From assembly GCA_019649035.1 (NCBI GenBank), contig BMAT01006864.1, positions 107,288 to 149,496 of the forward strand: a DNA stretch of 42,209 nt, written 5' to 3'. Positions 33,101 to 36,379 of the stretch are shown in pieces; the first letter of the stretch is position 1; every line of letters starts with the position of its first letter. This stretch comes from Elysia marginata. Lineage: Eukaryota; Mollusca; Gastropoda; Plakobranchidae. The notes under the pieces are model-generated. The model saw only the letters and a program-made list of their open reading frames with translations. It was not told where the DNA came from and did not search any database. Position numbers and translations under genes: made by a program.

Positions 33101-35933
33101 ATCAAACTGTGTTTCAGGGGTCATCTGAACAACTATAATAAGTAAATGAATTCCATAACTGAGTTTAAAACTAAAGTAACCCCACCCTGGGTATCTTAGC
33201 GTGTGGTCAGCCCTGCTCCAACTAGCAGCACTACTGGTATCGACTCAGATCGATCTTTTTCTCTTCTTTTACCCGATACTGTGTTCTGATTGACCATCGT
33301 ATAAATGTACCTGTTGACGCGGGTTGTTGGGGGAGTACCCAGTCCTTTGGTCATATCTAGCTCGCTGGAACGGCATCTCCAGATTATCCAGGTTGTGTGG
33401 GTTGTACTTGTGGTCCTTGGGTACTTTAATGTTGAAGTACTCGATAGGACAGCCAGATCTCTGGGCATCCAGAATCTCCTCCACCATCTGTTGGCCTGTG
33501 GACATGAGATAACATAAGAAAAGATGTACGAGGTCCATCCCAGAAGCAAGTAATTAATTCTTCTGTATAACTCATGAACGCAATTAACAAGAACAATGAA
33601 ACTTAGCTGCTGGAAATTTTTTCATTTCAAATTCTACATGGCCTTACAACCATCGCATTCAGTACACCTTTGAACTCTGCGCAACCAGCTGTCAATTGCA
33701 GTGATGTGGAAGACTTTGTCCAGCTGTCTGATTCCTTCCTTAGTGGCAAAAATTAATCTAATTCTTTCACTCAAGCCCTTGTCATCAAAGTTACTCCTTC
33801 ATGTTTGCGAAAAGCGAAAGTCACGCGAGGTCAGATCCGTTGAAAAGCGCAGATGTACCAAAACTAATCAGTTGCACTCGTCCAGCAGCTCTGAGACCAC
33901 CCTGACAGCGTGCACTGGTGTGATTTTATAATAAAAGATGTCCTCGGAGACCACCCTGACAGCTTCCACTGGTGTGATTTTATTACAAAATATGGCCTAG
34001 GATTTCAACAGTCCAGGTAGCTTTGTCCTTATGGCTACTCTCAATTTGACCTGCGAACCCCTTTTGTAATACTGGACATTGGCTGTGTGTTTCTGTAATT
34101 GACTCACCTAGAAAAATTAGAACTTCATGATCGAGCCGAGAACAATTCGTCTGTTTACTTTTTAACCATCATTTTCATTATTGTGTTCTAAGAGTCATCA
34201 CAAAGAGAAGGTACATTTTAGAGCCATTCAACACTGGTGCCCGAGAATGAGCATAAACCTTGCCAATAAATCTATTGATTGTACTGCTAAGGATTTATTA
34301 GGATGCCGTGGATGCACAGTTTTCGTTTTATGGACTTGACGCTTTATTTAACACATATCCAACCAGAACAATTATTTAACGAGTTTAAAATGGTTCCCGA
34401 AAACTAAACAGAAGATTTTTTTTGTGAACGGAGAGAGTTCAGATCAAAGGCAAACGAAAAAAAATTACAGTTTTGATTTTTTTTCCATTAAAAAGAATCG
34501 GATTTACCTGTGCTTGGGTTGCTTTGCTGTCTCACCCTCGTCCTCACCTTCCTACGAGTCACTTTTCTGATGTTATTGATGAATATTGGGTTGGATATAG
34601 TTAAACAGAGGAGATTAGTATGGGATAGGATAGAATTGGATGGTAATAACTCACCAAAAAAGACCATCATAGCGTTTCTGTTTCTGACAGAGCCCTGGTT
34701 GTTAGTCCCGTTGAAGGCGATCTCACTGATCTTGAGGGGATTGGGCCTGTCTTTGCCTGACGGCTCGTACACTCCATCACTGAAGCTGGCCGGACTCACA
34801 CGCAGCAGTTGGGTATCTGAAAACCATGCAATAACCACACTTGATAGAATGTCTTACCACAATATAATATCATCGCCGTGGTTACACAAACTAGTTGGAC
34901 ATTATTTTTTAATCAATCGCAGTTTGCCTTGCCTACTGTAGATTGCGAATTTTGCAATGAGTGTTTCCTATATAAGCCATTTTCGACTAGGATACTCGCT
35001 ACTTAGTTTACAAGTTAAAGATTAAAGCTGGCTGTCTAAAACTCCACCTTTCAATTACGCTAACGTCTTATTGTTTGATGCCTATTTTGCATATAGGTTG
35101 ACTGATAAAAGAGCGATGAATCGATTTCTCCTGGGAAAGATAAGCTCATGTCAAACCTCAAGCTGCTATTATCATTGAGCTCAACACGCTATCAGGCCAC
35201 GCTCCCGCTAAAGACAGCAAATTGACGAGCCAAATTACTATCACTGTGAAAAACATAATCATTTAAATAAATACAGAAATGAAACATTTATCACAACCTC
35301 AAAAATTATCAATATCATCACTAAGCAAGCAATATAAAAATTTGTAGTTGTACAAAATAACTAATTTTTAAAAAAAACCTCCTTCATCTTCTCTTCCCCT
35401 AAAATAAAATATAATTTTTGTCACATGCTGAAATTTTTATGCTGAACTTAAATTTAAAATGGGCTGAGAAAAGGCTTGATGCGATCAACTATATTTTTGA
35501 GTTATCGCAGTTTTTCGATTTCTTTAATAAGAACATTTAAAATGCACTGTGTTAAATTATTCAAATTCTGTGCATGGTGGCGCTTCAATGTTTGCAAGTA
35601 ACTTGAAGATGGTATTGCAAAATACCTACGGGAAAGAATAAATTTTTTCGCCCAATGTGCATATGCTTTCTGTTAGTCTACGTGAGAAATTACCAAAGCG
35701 ATAACGTCGCTATGTTTTGTTTCATTAGAAGATGAAAGATAGTTTTAGGTTATCCCCGTTACGCAGATAGACTAATTAGCCTTATTGTCCATCCGTCTAT
35801 GTCTATCAGTGTGTCTGCATGTGCTTACCGATGGCGCCCCAGTCTGGATGTAGCAGGTTGTTAAACCATCCGTCGTTAGGAACTCGCTCAAACTCATGAT
35901 GTTCCTCGCTGATCCCCTGAGAAAGGTGGGCGG
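1294..35933 (-). CDS. DUOX: Dual oxidase (DUOX), 33 exons, lacking the first coding exon
   Basis: Membrane NADPH oxidase that passes electrons from cytosolic NADPH through FAD and two haems to oxygen, releasing H2O2 outside the cell. Exons on the minus strand: 35829-35933, 34655-34816, 33311-33495, 29658-29874, 27999-28165, 25558-25669, 24276-24372, 22443-22575, 22008-22110, 21031-21197, 20312-20499, 19095-19225, 17461-17706, 16969-17076, 16049-16287, 15286-15376, 14940-15037, 14142-14355, 13154-13247, 11488-11669, 11170-11251, 10683-10876, 8639-8783, 7853-7938, 7371-7464, 6805-6854, 5978-6080, 4980-5158, 4478-4707, 3817-3975, 2539-2694, 1700-1828, 1294-1416. Every junction is GT-AG and every phase matches, giving 1588 residues plus stop; human DUOX1 is about 1550. 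The domain order and the haem, FAD and NADPH motifs identify it. Missing: initiator Met and signal peptide. No frame damage is seen, so it is probably functional. Residue numbers in the exon entries count from the first complete codon seen. Confidence 0.96.
1700..1828 (-). CDS. DUOX: DUOX exon 32: NADPH-binding domain
   Basis: Residues 1506-1548: [36 protein letters not shown], equivalent to '[30 protein letters not shown]'. Phase 0 to 0; acceptor CTTTCAG, donor GTAAGT. Confidence 0.97.
1829..2538. other. DUOX intron 31
   Basis: 710 bp of AT-rich intron; nothing recognisable in it. Confidence 0.8.
2539..2694 (-). CDS. DUOX: DUOX exon 31: NADPH-binding domain
   Basis: Residues 1454-1505: [20 protein letters not shown] and [15 protein letters not shown], matching human '[23 protein letters not shown]' and '[16 protein letters not shown]'. 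Phase 0 to 0; donor GTCAGT. Confidence 0.97.
2695..3816. other. DUOX intron 30
   Basis: Besides the SINE at 3432-3681, this intron is AT-rich DNA with A-runs near 3290-3330 and nothing else recognisable. Confidence 0.8.
3432..3681 (-). mobile_element. tRNA-derived SINE, family A, copy 1
   Basis: On the minus strand a tRNA-like head carries an A box (TAGCTCAGTTTG) and a B box (GGTTCGAGCCT), followed by the core GTCAGTATAATGTGACC and a 3' end GGGCTTGTAAAAATA with a CAATT-type tail. A 7-bp target duplication (TGGCATC) lies at 3425-3431 and 3682-3688. It matches the copy at 27494-27742 over its whole length. It lies in intron 30. It is non-autonomous, so it would depend on a LINE for movement. 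Confidence 0.9.
3817..3975 (-). CDS. DUOX: DUOX exon 30: NADPH-binding Gly-rich loop
   Basis: Residues 1401-1453: [13 protein letters not shown], then [20 protein letters not shown] (Gly loop 1424-1428), the NADPH pyrophosphate site of the NOX family. Phase 0 to 0; donor GTAAAA. Confidence 0.97.
4035..4232. repeat. Imperfect (ATC)n microsatellite
   Basis: A run of ATC/CAT triplets with interruptions in intron 29. Read as protein it gives poly-His, which is a translation artefact of the repeat. Confidence 0.85.
4243..4314. repeat. (CT)n microsatellite
   Basis: CT-dinucleotide tract with several short interruptions, directly following the ATC repeat in intron 29. On the transcribed strand it is a purine (GA) tract, so it is not itself a polypyrimidine splice signal. 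Confidence 0.85.
4478..4707 (-). CDS. DUOX: DUOX exon 29: FAD-binding domain
   Basis: Residues 1324-1400: [40 protein letters not shown], almost identical to human DUOX. HPFT (1357-1360) is the FAD-binding signature. Acceptor GATGTAG, donor GTAAGT; phase 1 to 0. Confidence 0.97.
4980..5158 (-). CDS. DUOX: DUOX exon 28: last TM helix and start of the dehydrogenase domain
   Basis: Residues 1264-1323: [40 protein letters not shown], then a basic stretch ending LLPS ('VVKAELLPSGV'). His1276 is the fourth paired haem ligand. Phase 2 to 1; donor GTAAAT. Confidence 0.96.
5159..5977. other. DUOX intron 27
   Basis: 819 bp of AT-rich intron with short T and A runs; no repeat or gene recognised. Confidence 0.8.
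5978..6080 (-). CDS. DUOX: DUOX exon 27: TM5 and third haem histidine
   Basis: Residues 1230-1263: [20 protein letters not shown], then [14 protein letters not shown]; matches '[35 protein letters not shown]'. His1263 and His1276 (next exon) have the NOX 13-residue spacing. Phase 1 to 2; donor GTAAAT. Confidence 0.96.
6138..6290. repeat. Possible decayed SINE fragment
   Basis: The segment has a weak B-box-like string (TTTCGAGTTCTGG), and 35 bases at 6205-6239 match 12084-12118 at about 28 positions. It may be a decayed tRNA-derived repeat; the A box is not convincing. Confidence 0.3.
6311..6511. repeat. 43-bp minisatellite, about 4.7 copies
   Basis: Intron 26 carries a head-to-tail array with period 43, anchored by CATGTCAGGGACCATAGTTT in every unit. 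Each unit has an inverted pair GACCAT/ATGGTC, and most junctions carry the palindrome CATGCGCATG or a near match. Units differ at only a few positions, so the array looks young. There are no spacers, so it is not CRISPR-like. Confidence 0.95.
6805..6854 (-). CDS. DUOX: DUOX exon 26: short exon between the haem helices
   Basis: Residues 1213-1229, [16 protein letters not shown], only 50 bp, equivalent to human 'YYWWFFQTVPGLTG'. Phase 2 to 1; acceptor TTTTTTTAG, donor GTATAA. Confidence 0.9.
7251..7311. repeat. Short tandem repeat, period about 25
   Basis: About 2.5 copies of a unit like GCAGCGGTATCTATAAAATG in intron 25. Rest of intron 25 (6855-7370): nothing recognised. Confidence 0.7.
7371..7464 (-). 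CDS. DUOX: DUOX exon 25: haem helix, second histidine, and extracellular loop
   Basis: Residues 1182-1212: [20 protein letters not shown], then [11 protein letters not shown]. His1184 and His1188 match 'LHSVGH' of human DUOX1. The loop has one Cys, in the region where DUOX loop cysteines lie. Phase 1 to 2; donor GTGAGT. Confidence 0.95.
7465..7852. other. DUOX intron 24
   Basis: 388 bp of AT-rich intron. An open plus-strand frame at 7579-7812 is low-complexity (Phe/Ile/Asn) and has no family resemblance; no other feature. Confidence 0.75.
7853..7938 (-). CDS. DUOX: DUOX exon 24: haem helix with first histidine
   Basis: Residues 1153-1181: [20 protein letters not shown], then AFLAILFT. His1170 and His1184 (next exon) are 14 residues apart, the spacing of haem-ligating histidines in NOX helices. 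Phase 2 to 1; donor GTAAGT. Confidence 0.95.
7939..8638. other. DUOX intron 23
   Basis: 700 bp without a recognisable repeat or gene. Confidence 0.75.
8639..8783 (-). CDS. DUOX: DUOX exon 23: TM3 region
   Basis: Residues 1105-1152: [20 protein letters not shown] and [12 protein letters not shown], matching '[30 protein letters not shown]'. Phase 1 to 2; acceptor CTTACAG, donor GTAAAC. Confidence 0.95.
9224..9317. repeat. (ATT)n microsatellite
   Basis: About 20 perfect ATT triplets followed by an imperfect portion, in intron 22, leading straight into the TAG-repeat array. Confidence 0.95.
9318..9572. repeat. (TAG)n microsatellite array
   Basis: About 255 bp of TAG/GTA triplets with GTT and GAA variants; the longest perfect run is near 9500-9570. 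Long Ser- or Leu-rich frames over it are artefacts of the repeat. Confidence 0.95.
10683..10876 (-). CDS. DUOX: DUOX exon 22: entry to the ferric-reductase core, TM2
   Basis: Residues 1040-1104. [20 protein letters not shown] aligns with human 'QFKRFIENYRRHIGCVAVFYAI'; the helix continues [12 protein letters not shown] ('GGLFLERAYYY'). Phase 2 to 1; donor GTAAGA. Confidence 0.95.
10892..10966. repeat. 29-bp tandem repeat, 2.6 copies
   Basis: Units beginning AGTCAGTG at 10892, 10921 and 10950 in intron 21, with diverged unit ends. Confidence 0.8.
11170..11251 (-). CDS. DUOX: DUOX exon 21: basic cytosolic linker
   Basis: Residues 1013-1039: [20 protein letters not shown], then NYNKN. Basic, poorly conserved and without a recognised domain. 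Placement rests on GT-AG sites and matching phase (1 to 2) with both neighbours; an in-frame stop follows immediately if the GTAAAA donor is not used. Confidence 0.82.
11345..11388. repeat. (GAT)n microsatellite
   Basis: Perfect GAT triplets, about 14 units, in the short intron 20. Confidence 0.95.
11488..11669 (-). CDS. DUOX: DUOX exon 20: helical region after EF-hand 2
   Basis: Residues 952-1012: [40 protein letters not shown], aligning with human '[27 protein letters not shown]'. [12 protein letters not shown] resembles a third, degenerate EF loop. Phase 2 to 1; donor GTAGGC. Confidence 0.92.
11670..13153. other. DUOX intron 19
   Basis: 1.5 kb. It holds the 35-bp segment shared with 6205-6239 (at 12084-12118), the T/G homopolymers, weak B-box-like strings near 12590 and 12720 (GTTCGACTCTC, GGTTCGTTTCC) that may be decayed tRNA-SINE heads, and a 7-bp hairpin at 12944-12967. 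Confidence 0.6.
12321..12356. repeat. T26-G10 homopolymer junction
   Basis: A run of 26 T passes abruptly into 10 G in intron 19. Such junctions are error-prone in assemblies, so the exact lengths are uncertain. Confidence 0.9.
13154..13247 (-). CDS. DUOX: DUOX exon 19: second EF-hand (degenerate loop)
   Basis: Residues 921-951: [20 protein letters not shown], then [12 protein letters not shown], aligning with human 'SRLMFRMYDFDGNGLISKDEF'. The loop [12 protein letters not shown] keeps Asp at 1 and Gly at 6 but has Ser at 3 and 5 and Asn rather than Glu at 12. Calcium binding here is probably weak or lost. Donor GTGAGC; phase 1 to 2. Confidence 0.92.
13248..14141. other. DUOX intron 18
   Basis: 894 bp. 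Open frames of 65 aa (plus) and 100 aa (minus) lie at 13538-13840. A short plus-strand string, [14 protein letters not shown] near 13834-13875, recalls the Cys/His tail of LINE reverse transcriptases, but too little is preserved to call an element. Confidence 0.4.
14142..14355 (-). CDS. DUOX: DUOX exon 18: first EF-hand (canonical)
   Basis: Residues 850-920. [20 protein letters not shown] aligns with '[20 protein letters not shown]'. The calcium loop [12 protein letters not shown] (899-910) has acidic or oxygen ligands at positions 1, 3, 5, 9 and 12 and Gly at 6, so it should bind Ca2+. Acceptor CTCCAAG, donor GTGAGG; phase 0 to 1. Confidence 0.94.
14356..14939. other. DUOX intron 17
   Basis: 584 bp; nothing recognised. 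Confidence 0.8.
14940..15037 (-). CDS. DUOX: DUOX exon 17: helix before the EF-hands
   Basis: Residues 817-849: [20 protein letters not shown], then FFKSVVSE, matching 'EQELMRAAVTREQRRHLLETFFRHLFSQ'. Donor GTTAGC, weaker than the other donors but in phase (0). Confidence 0.88.
15286..15376 (-). CDS. DUOX: DUOX exon 16: cytosolic PH-like region, continued
   Basis: Residues 787-816: [20 protein letters not shown], then ESQGWNFHE, equivalent to human 'LVLLFNLEEERQALVENLRGALKESGL'. Phase 0 to 1; donor GTAAGA. Confidence 0.9.
15377..16048. other. DUOX intron 15
   Basis: 672 bp, AT-rich; nothing recognised. Confidence 0.8.
16049..16287 (-). CDS. DUOX: DUOX exon 15: cytosolic PH-like region
   Basis: Residues 707-786: [36 protein letters not shown], then a basic segment. 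It corresponds to the poorly conserved region between TM1 and the EF-hands in human DUOX ('GQIRVVDGRLTVLRTIQL'). Phase 1 to 0; donor GTAGGT. A 54-bp minisatellite starts 18 bp upstream of its acceptor. Confidence 0.9.
16306..16469. repeat. 54-bp minisatellite, 3 copies
   Basis: Three units of 56, 54 and 54 bp start at 16306, 16362 and 16416, each opening GTCAAGT(C/T)TTTT and closing AAGTTG(T/G)ACCA. The array begins 18 bp upstream of the exon 15 acceptor, within the branch-point zone of intron 14. Rest of intron 14 (16470-16968): nothing recognised. Confidence 0.93.
16969..17076 (-). CDS. DUOX: DUOX exon 14: end of TM1 and cytosolic stop-transfer
   Basis: Residues 671-706: [16 protein letters not shown] completes the first helix and gives a basic cytosolic border, then a short Pro-rich stretch ([11 protein letters not shown]). 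Phase 1 to 1; acceptor ATTCTAG, donor GTAGGC. Confidence 0.9.
17077..17460. other. DUOX intron 13
   Basis: 384 bp; nothing recognised. Confidence 0.8.
17461..17706 (-). CDS. DUOX: DUOX exon 13: extracellular linker and start of TM1
   Basis: Residues 589-670. It begins with a Gly/Asn/Ser-rich stretch, then two N-glycosylation sequons (NSTSD and NSTAA), Thr/Gln/Pro, and a small Cys cluster (DCACVDP). [12 protein letters not shown] precedes the first membrane helix ([16 protein letters not shown]), matching the 'DYFEGSGFGFGVTIG' entry of human DUOX. The linker is compositionally unlike its neighbours. Donor GTAATG. Confidence 0.92.
17707..19094. other. DUOX intron 12
   Basis: 1.39 kb of AT-rich intron without a recognisable element. 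Confidence 0.8.
19095..19225 (-). CDS. DUOX: DUOX exon 12: peroxidase C-terminal segment
   Basis: Residues 545-588: [20 protein letters not shown], equivalent to 'SKKEIEEIRNTTLQDVLVAV'; it ends VFSCGG. Phase 2 to 1; donor GTAAGT. Confidence 0.94.
19449..19478. other. Assembly gap (30 N)
   Basis: Thirty unknown bases in intron 11; the true length may differ. Confidence 0.99.
19828..20127 (-). mobile_element. tRNA-derived SINE, family B
   Basis: On the minus strand: tRNA-like head with A box TGGCCTAGCGG and B box TGTTCGATCCC, a long body, a core GGTGTCAGGATAATGTAACT shared with family A, and a tail of CAAC/CCAA units. Near-perfect 13-bp target duplications (AAACG(C/G)GCAGTGG) lie at 19815-19827 and 20128-20140. 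About 300 bp, apparently full length. It lies in intron 11. Confidence 0.9.
20312..20499 (-). CDS. DUOX: DUOX exon 11: end of the peroxidase core
   Basis: Residues 483-544: [20 protein letters not shown] and [17 protein letters not shown], nearly as in vertebrate DUOX ('LELLPGGLLE', 'RLRDGDRYWFEN'). Phase 0 to 2; donor GTGAGT. Confidence 0.96.
20500..21030. other. DUOX intron 10
   Basis: 531 bp; nothing recognised. Confidence 0.8.
21031..21197 (-). CDS. DUOX: DUOX exon 10: peroxidase proximal-side motif
   Basis: Residues 427-482. [20 protein letters not shown] is the peroxidase signature; Asn444 aligns with the Asn that hydrogen-bonds the proximal His. [17 protein letters not shown] follows. 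Donor GTAAGT, phase 0. Confidence 0.96.
21198..22007. other. DUOX intron 9
   Basis: 810 bp, AT-rich; nothing recognised. Confidence 0.8.
22008..22110 (-). CDS. DUOX: DUOX exon 9: peroxidase domain
   Basis: Residues 393-426: [20 protein letters not shown], matching 'VDALLLGMASQIAEREDHVLVEDVRDF' in human DUOX1. Phase 0 to 1; donor GTGAGG. Confidence 0.93.
22322..22360. repeat. (CT)n microsatellite
   Basis: C-run followed by about 16 CT units in intron 8 (22111-22442), which holds nothing else. Confidence 0.95.
22443..22575 (-). CDS. DUOX: DUOX exon 8: peroxidase domain with acidic insert
   Basis: Residues 348-392. A Lys/Arg-rich start with [12 protein letters not shown] is followed by an acidic stretch ([10 protein letters not shown]) longer than in human DUOX, then [11 protein letters not shown], equivalent to human 'LRVCNSYW'. 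Donor GTAGCC, phase 0. Confidence 0.92.
22694..22852. repeat. Imperfect (CT)n microsatellite
   Basis: About 160 bp of CT-rich tandem sequence with TCTG and TCAC variants, in intron 7. Confidence 0.9.
23001..23181 (+). repeat. Dispersed repeat R2, copy 1
   Basis: Begins GGAAGAAAATAGCGCC and ends GATCTAGATCTAAC. The same blocks in the same order, including TGTCAAATTTTTA and AAATCTAGATTA, recur on the opposite strand at 29087-29243. Rich in TCTAGATC. I see no coding capacity, so it may be a MITE or another non-autonomous element; its ends are not defined. Confidence 0.75.
23600..23773 (-). mobile_element. tRNA-derived SINE-like repeat, third type
   Basis: On the minus strand the head at 23685-23773 has an A box TGGCTCAGTGG and a B box GGTTCAATTCC; its 3' end is not clear, and no target duplication was found. 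It lacks the family A/B core. It could be an old SINE or a tRNA pseudogene; the arms do not form a normal tRNA. Confidence 0.55.
24276..24372 (-). CDS. DUOX: DUOX exon 7: peroxidase domain
   Basis: Residues 316-347: [20 protein letters not shown], then [11 protein letters not shown], matching the 'SSEFVAASEQFLSTMVPPGVY' block of human DUOX1. Phase 1 to 2; donor GTAAGC. It lies 64 bp from a MITE-like insertion. Confidence 0.94.
24373..25557. other. DUOX intron 6
   Basis: Besides M1, about 0.8 kb of AT-rich DNA. A 62-aa plus-strand frame at 24863-25051 resembles nothing I know. Confidence 0.75.
24436..24718 (+). mobile_element. MITE-like element M1, copy 1
   Basis: Terminal inverted repeats GG(A/G)AATGAGATT...AATCTCATTCCC, flanked on both sides by TA (24434-24435 and 24719-24720), which fits a TA target duplication as in Tc1/mariner-type elements. 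The imperfect inverted repeat continues inward (AAGAGTAGCGGAAC against GTTCCTTTTCC). 283 bp with no coding capacity. It matches the copy at 27223-27848 in inverted orientation through its whole length. Intron 6. Confidence 0.85.
25558..25669 (-). CDS. DUOX: DUOX exon 6: peroxidase domain
   Basis: Residues 279-315, [19 protein letters not shown], equivalent to human 'NIAVYEWLPSFL', ending in NKYSG. Acceptor TTGCAG, donor GTAAGC; phase 0 to 1. Confidence 0.94.
27223..27848 (-). mobile_element. MITE-like element M1, copy 2, split by a SINE
   Basis: Same inverted termini (GGGAATGAGATT...AATCTCATTCCC) with TA at 27221-27222 and 27849-27850. The interior matches copy 1 in reverse orientation, for example the reverse complement of TAGGTCTAGATTACAATA. 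A family A SINE with its target duplications interrupts it at 27484-27752, so the SINE arrived later. A second AATCTCATTC near 27790 lies within this copy. Confidence 0.88.
27494..27742 (+). mobile_element. tRNA-derived SINE, family A, copy 2 (nested)
   Basis: Head with A box TAGCTCAGTTGG and B box GGTTCGAAACA; core GTCAGTATAATGTGACC; 3' end GGGCTTGTAAAAATACCC and tail TCAATCAATCAA. Ten-base target duplications AAAAAT(C/T)ACG lie at 27484-27493 and 27743-27752. Inserted in M1 copy 2, in intron 5. Confidence 0.93.
27999..28165 (-). CDS. DUOX: DUOX exon 5: peroxidase proximal haem histidine
   Basis: Residues 223-278. NPRTHENP gives Arg228 and Glu231, matching the catalytic Arg and haem-linking Glu of mammalian peroxidases. 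[12 protein letters not shown] gives the proximal His246. Then [22 protein letters not shown], a strong family signature. Donor GTCAGA, phase 0. Confidence 0.95.
28166..29657. other. DUOX intron 4
   Basis: Apart from R2 copy 2, nothing recognised. A 66-aa plus-strand frame at 29248-29448 has no known relatives that I recognise. Confidence 0.75.
29087..29243 (-). repeat. Dispersed repeat R2, copy 2
   Basis: Reverse-complement match of 23001-23181: GTTAGATCTAGATT at one end and GGCGCTATTTTTCTTCC at the other, with the TAAAAATTTGACTAACATA block between. Some similarity may extend to about 29290. Intron 4. Confidence 0.75.
29658..29874 (-). CDS. DUOX: DUOX exon 4: peroxidase domain
   Basis: Residues 151-222: [19 protein letters not shown] (the DUOX 'DGSAIYG' block) through [20 protein letters not shown]. 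Phase 0 to 1. The donor GTATGA is weak, but it is the one that joins in phase to exon 5 and restores the expected 'RTHENP' haem motif. Confidence 0.9.
30021..30225. repeat. (TCTG)n-(TC)n microsatellite with assembly gap
   Basis: Eight or so TCTG units, then TC units, with seven N at 30066-30072 inside the TC run. The gap suggests the tract length is unresolved. Confidence 0.95.
30455..30700. repeat. CT-rich low-complexity tract
   Basis: Degenerate pyrimidine-rich stretch with CTCTCT clusters; long Ser/Leu frames across it are artefacts. Confidence 0.8.
31848..31990 (+). mobile_element. Decayed tRNA-derived SINE-like repeat
   Basis: GTAGCTCACTCGTC resembles an A box, GCGGGTTTGATTT a decayed B box about 45 bp on, and the piece closes with AACCAACAAACAATACA, like a SINE tail. 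No target duplication found. Confidence 0.45.
33311..33495 (-). CDS. DUOX: DUOX exon 3: peroxidase domain with altered distal site
   Basis: Residues 89-150. The sequence after the exon boundary Gly is QQMVEEILD; aligned with the GQ..DHD motif of myeloperoxidase, the distal His falls on Glu94. It continues with [12 protein letters not shown] and [20 protein letters not shown], typical of DUOX. Acceptor GTCCACAG, donor GTACAT. A mariner remnant ends only about 33 bp upstream of the acceptor. Confidence 0.94.
33529..34000 (-). mobile_element. mariner-type transposon remnant, 3' half
   Basis: One minus-strand frame reads [14 protein letters not shown], then [12 protein letters not shown] (mariner SPDLAPSDFHLF, around the last catalytic Asp), NFDDKGL, and a C-terminus [13 protein letters not shown] (mariner RW.KCI..DG.YVE). 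In-frame stops lie after ECN and after the FSQT that follows the last Asp, so it is dead. The outer end CGAGGTCCATCCC after TA at 33527-33528 looks like a terminal repeat. The 5' half is missing. A 54-bp tandem duplication lies within it. Confidence 0.75.
33893..34000. repeat. 54-bp tandem duplication inside the mariner remnant
   Basis: Two copies starting GAGACCACCCTGACAGC at 33893 and 33947, differing at several bases; it duplicates the stretch that encodes the transposase string HAVRVV. Confidence 0.9.
34655..34816 (-). CDS. DUOX: DUOX exon 2: peroxidase domain, start of the distal haem region
   Basis: Residues 35-88, with [10 protein letters not shown], then [16 protein letters not shown], matching the DUOX 'DGVY..' and 'RNRT..FFG' blocks. 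Phase 1 to phase 1; the donor is GTGAGT. The final Gly leads into the distal-site helix in exon 3. Confidence 0.93.
34817..35828. other. DUOX intron 1 of the visible gene
   Basis: 1.0 kb, AT-rich; nothing recognised. Confidence 0.8.
35829..35933 (-). CDS. DUOX: DUOX visible exon 1: start of the mature peroxidase domain
   Basis: Encodes residues 1-34, including [15 protein letters not shown], the conserved DUOX opening (human DGWYNNL). It starts in phase 1 after a CCTCAG acceptor with a good pyrimidine tract and ends in phase 1 before GTAAGC. A second possible acceptor (TTTCTCAG, 17 bp downstream) would give a phase 0 start. The phase 1 start means one upstream coding exon, holding the signal peptide, is not accounted for. 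Confidence 0.85.
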
Positions 35934-36137
35934 CTGAGGAAATACAAGGAAAGAAGAAAGATTCAGTATAATGGAACTGCACACCGTTTTTGGCGCCGCG
36001 ATGACACAGGTCGATCCATCTCTCCTTATGAATCTGTAATGCAAGGAAGTGCCTATCTCGCGTCTCTCATGGCAACGTTTATAACACTCCAATTGGATAA
36101 AGCCAAAAAACCATAATGCAATCCAACTATGAAATTA

Positions 36138-36168
36138 CCCCCCTCCCCCCCCCCACACACACACACCA
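36138..36168. repeat. C-run and (CA)n
   Basis: Interrupted run of C followed by about seven CA units, some 200 bp upstream of visible exon 1. Confidence 0.9.
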
Positions 36169-36379
36169 AGGTCGAAGATACAATAGATAAGATAAGCAAA
36201 CGTAAAAATAATAAAATATTGGGTGGTGAGATCTTCACTGCTGTTACCAATGCTCCGACACAGACGCAAATACCCGTGACCAATGGAATCTCGCGGCGCC
36301 ATATTGGTGTGGGTTGGGATTGTAAACGCCCTCTTGTCTAACACTACAGTTGATCTCTTTATCAATGATTAAATTTACC

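Larger units (their letters stand above)
29875..33310. other. DUOX intron 3 (largest)
   Basis: 3.4 kb. It holds the pyrimidine repeats and the decayed SINE; the stretches 30.8-31.8 kb and 32.0-33.3 kb are AT-rich with nothing recognised. Confidence 0.8.
33496..34654. other. DUOX intron 2
   Basis: Besides the mariner remnant, about 0.65 kb (34001-34654) shows nothing recognisable. Confidence 0.8.

Noticed and set aside
36053-36365. Hydrophobic minus-strand frames just upstream of visible exon 1, considered as the signal-peptide exon
   Set aside because: The frame with a hydrophobic start offers only phase 0 donors, while visible exon 1 needs phase 1; the other frame is not signal-like.
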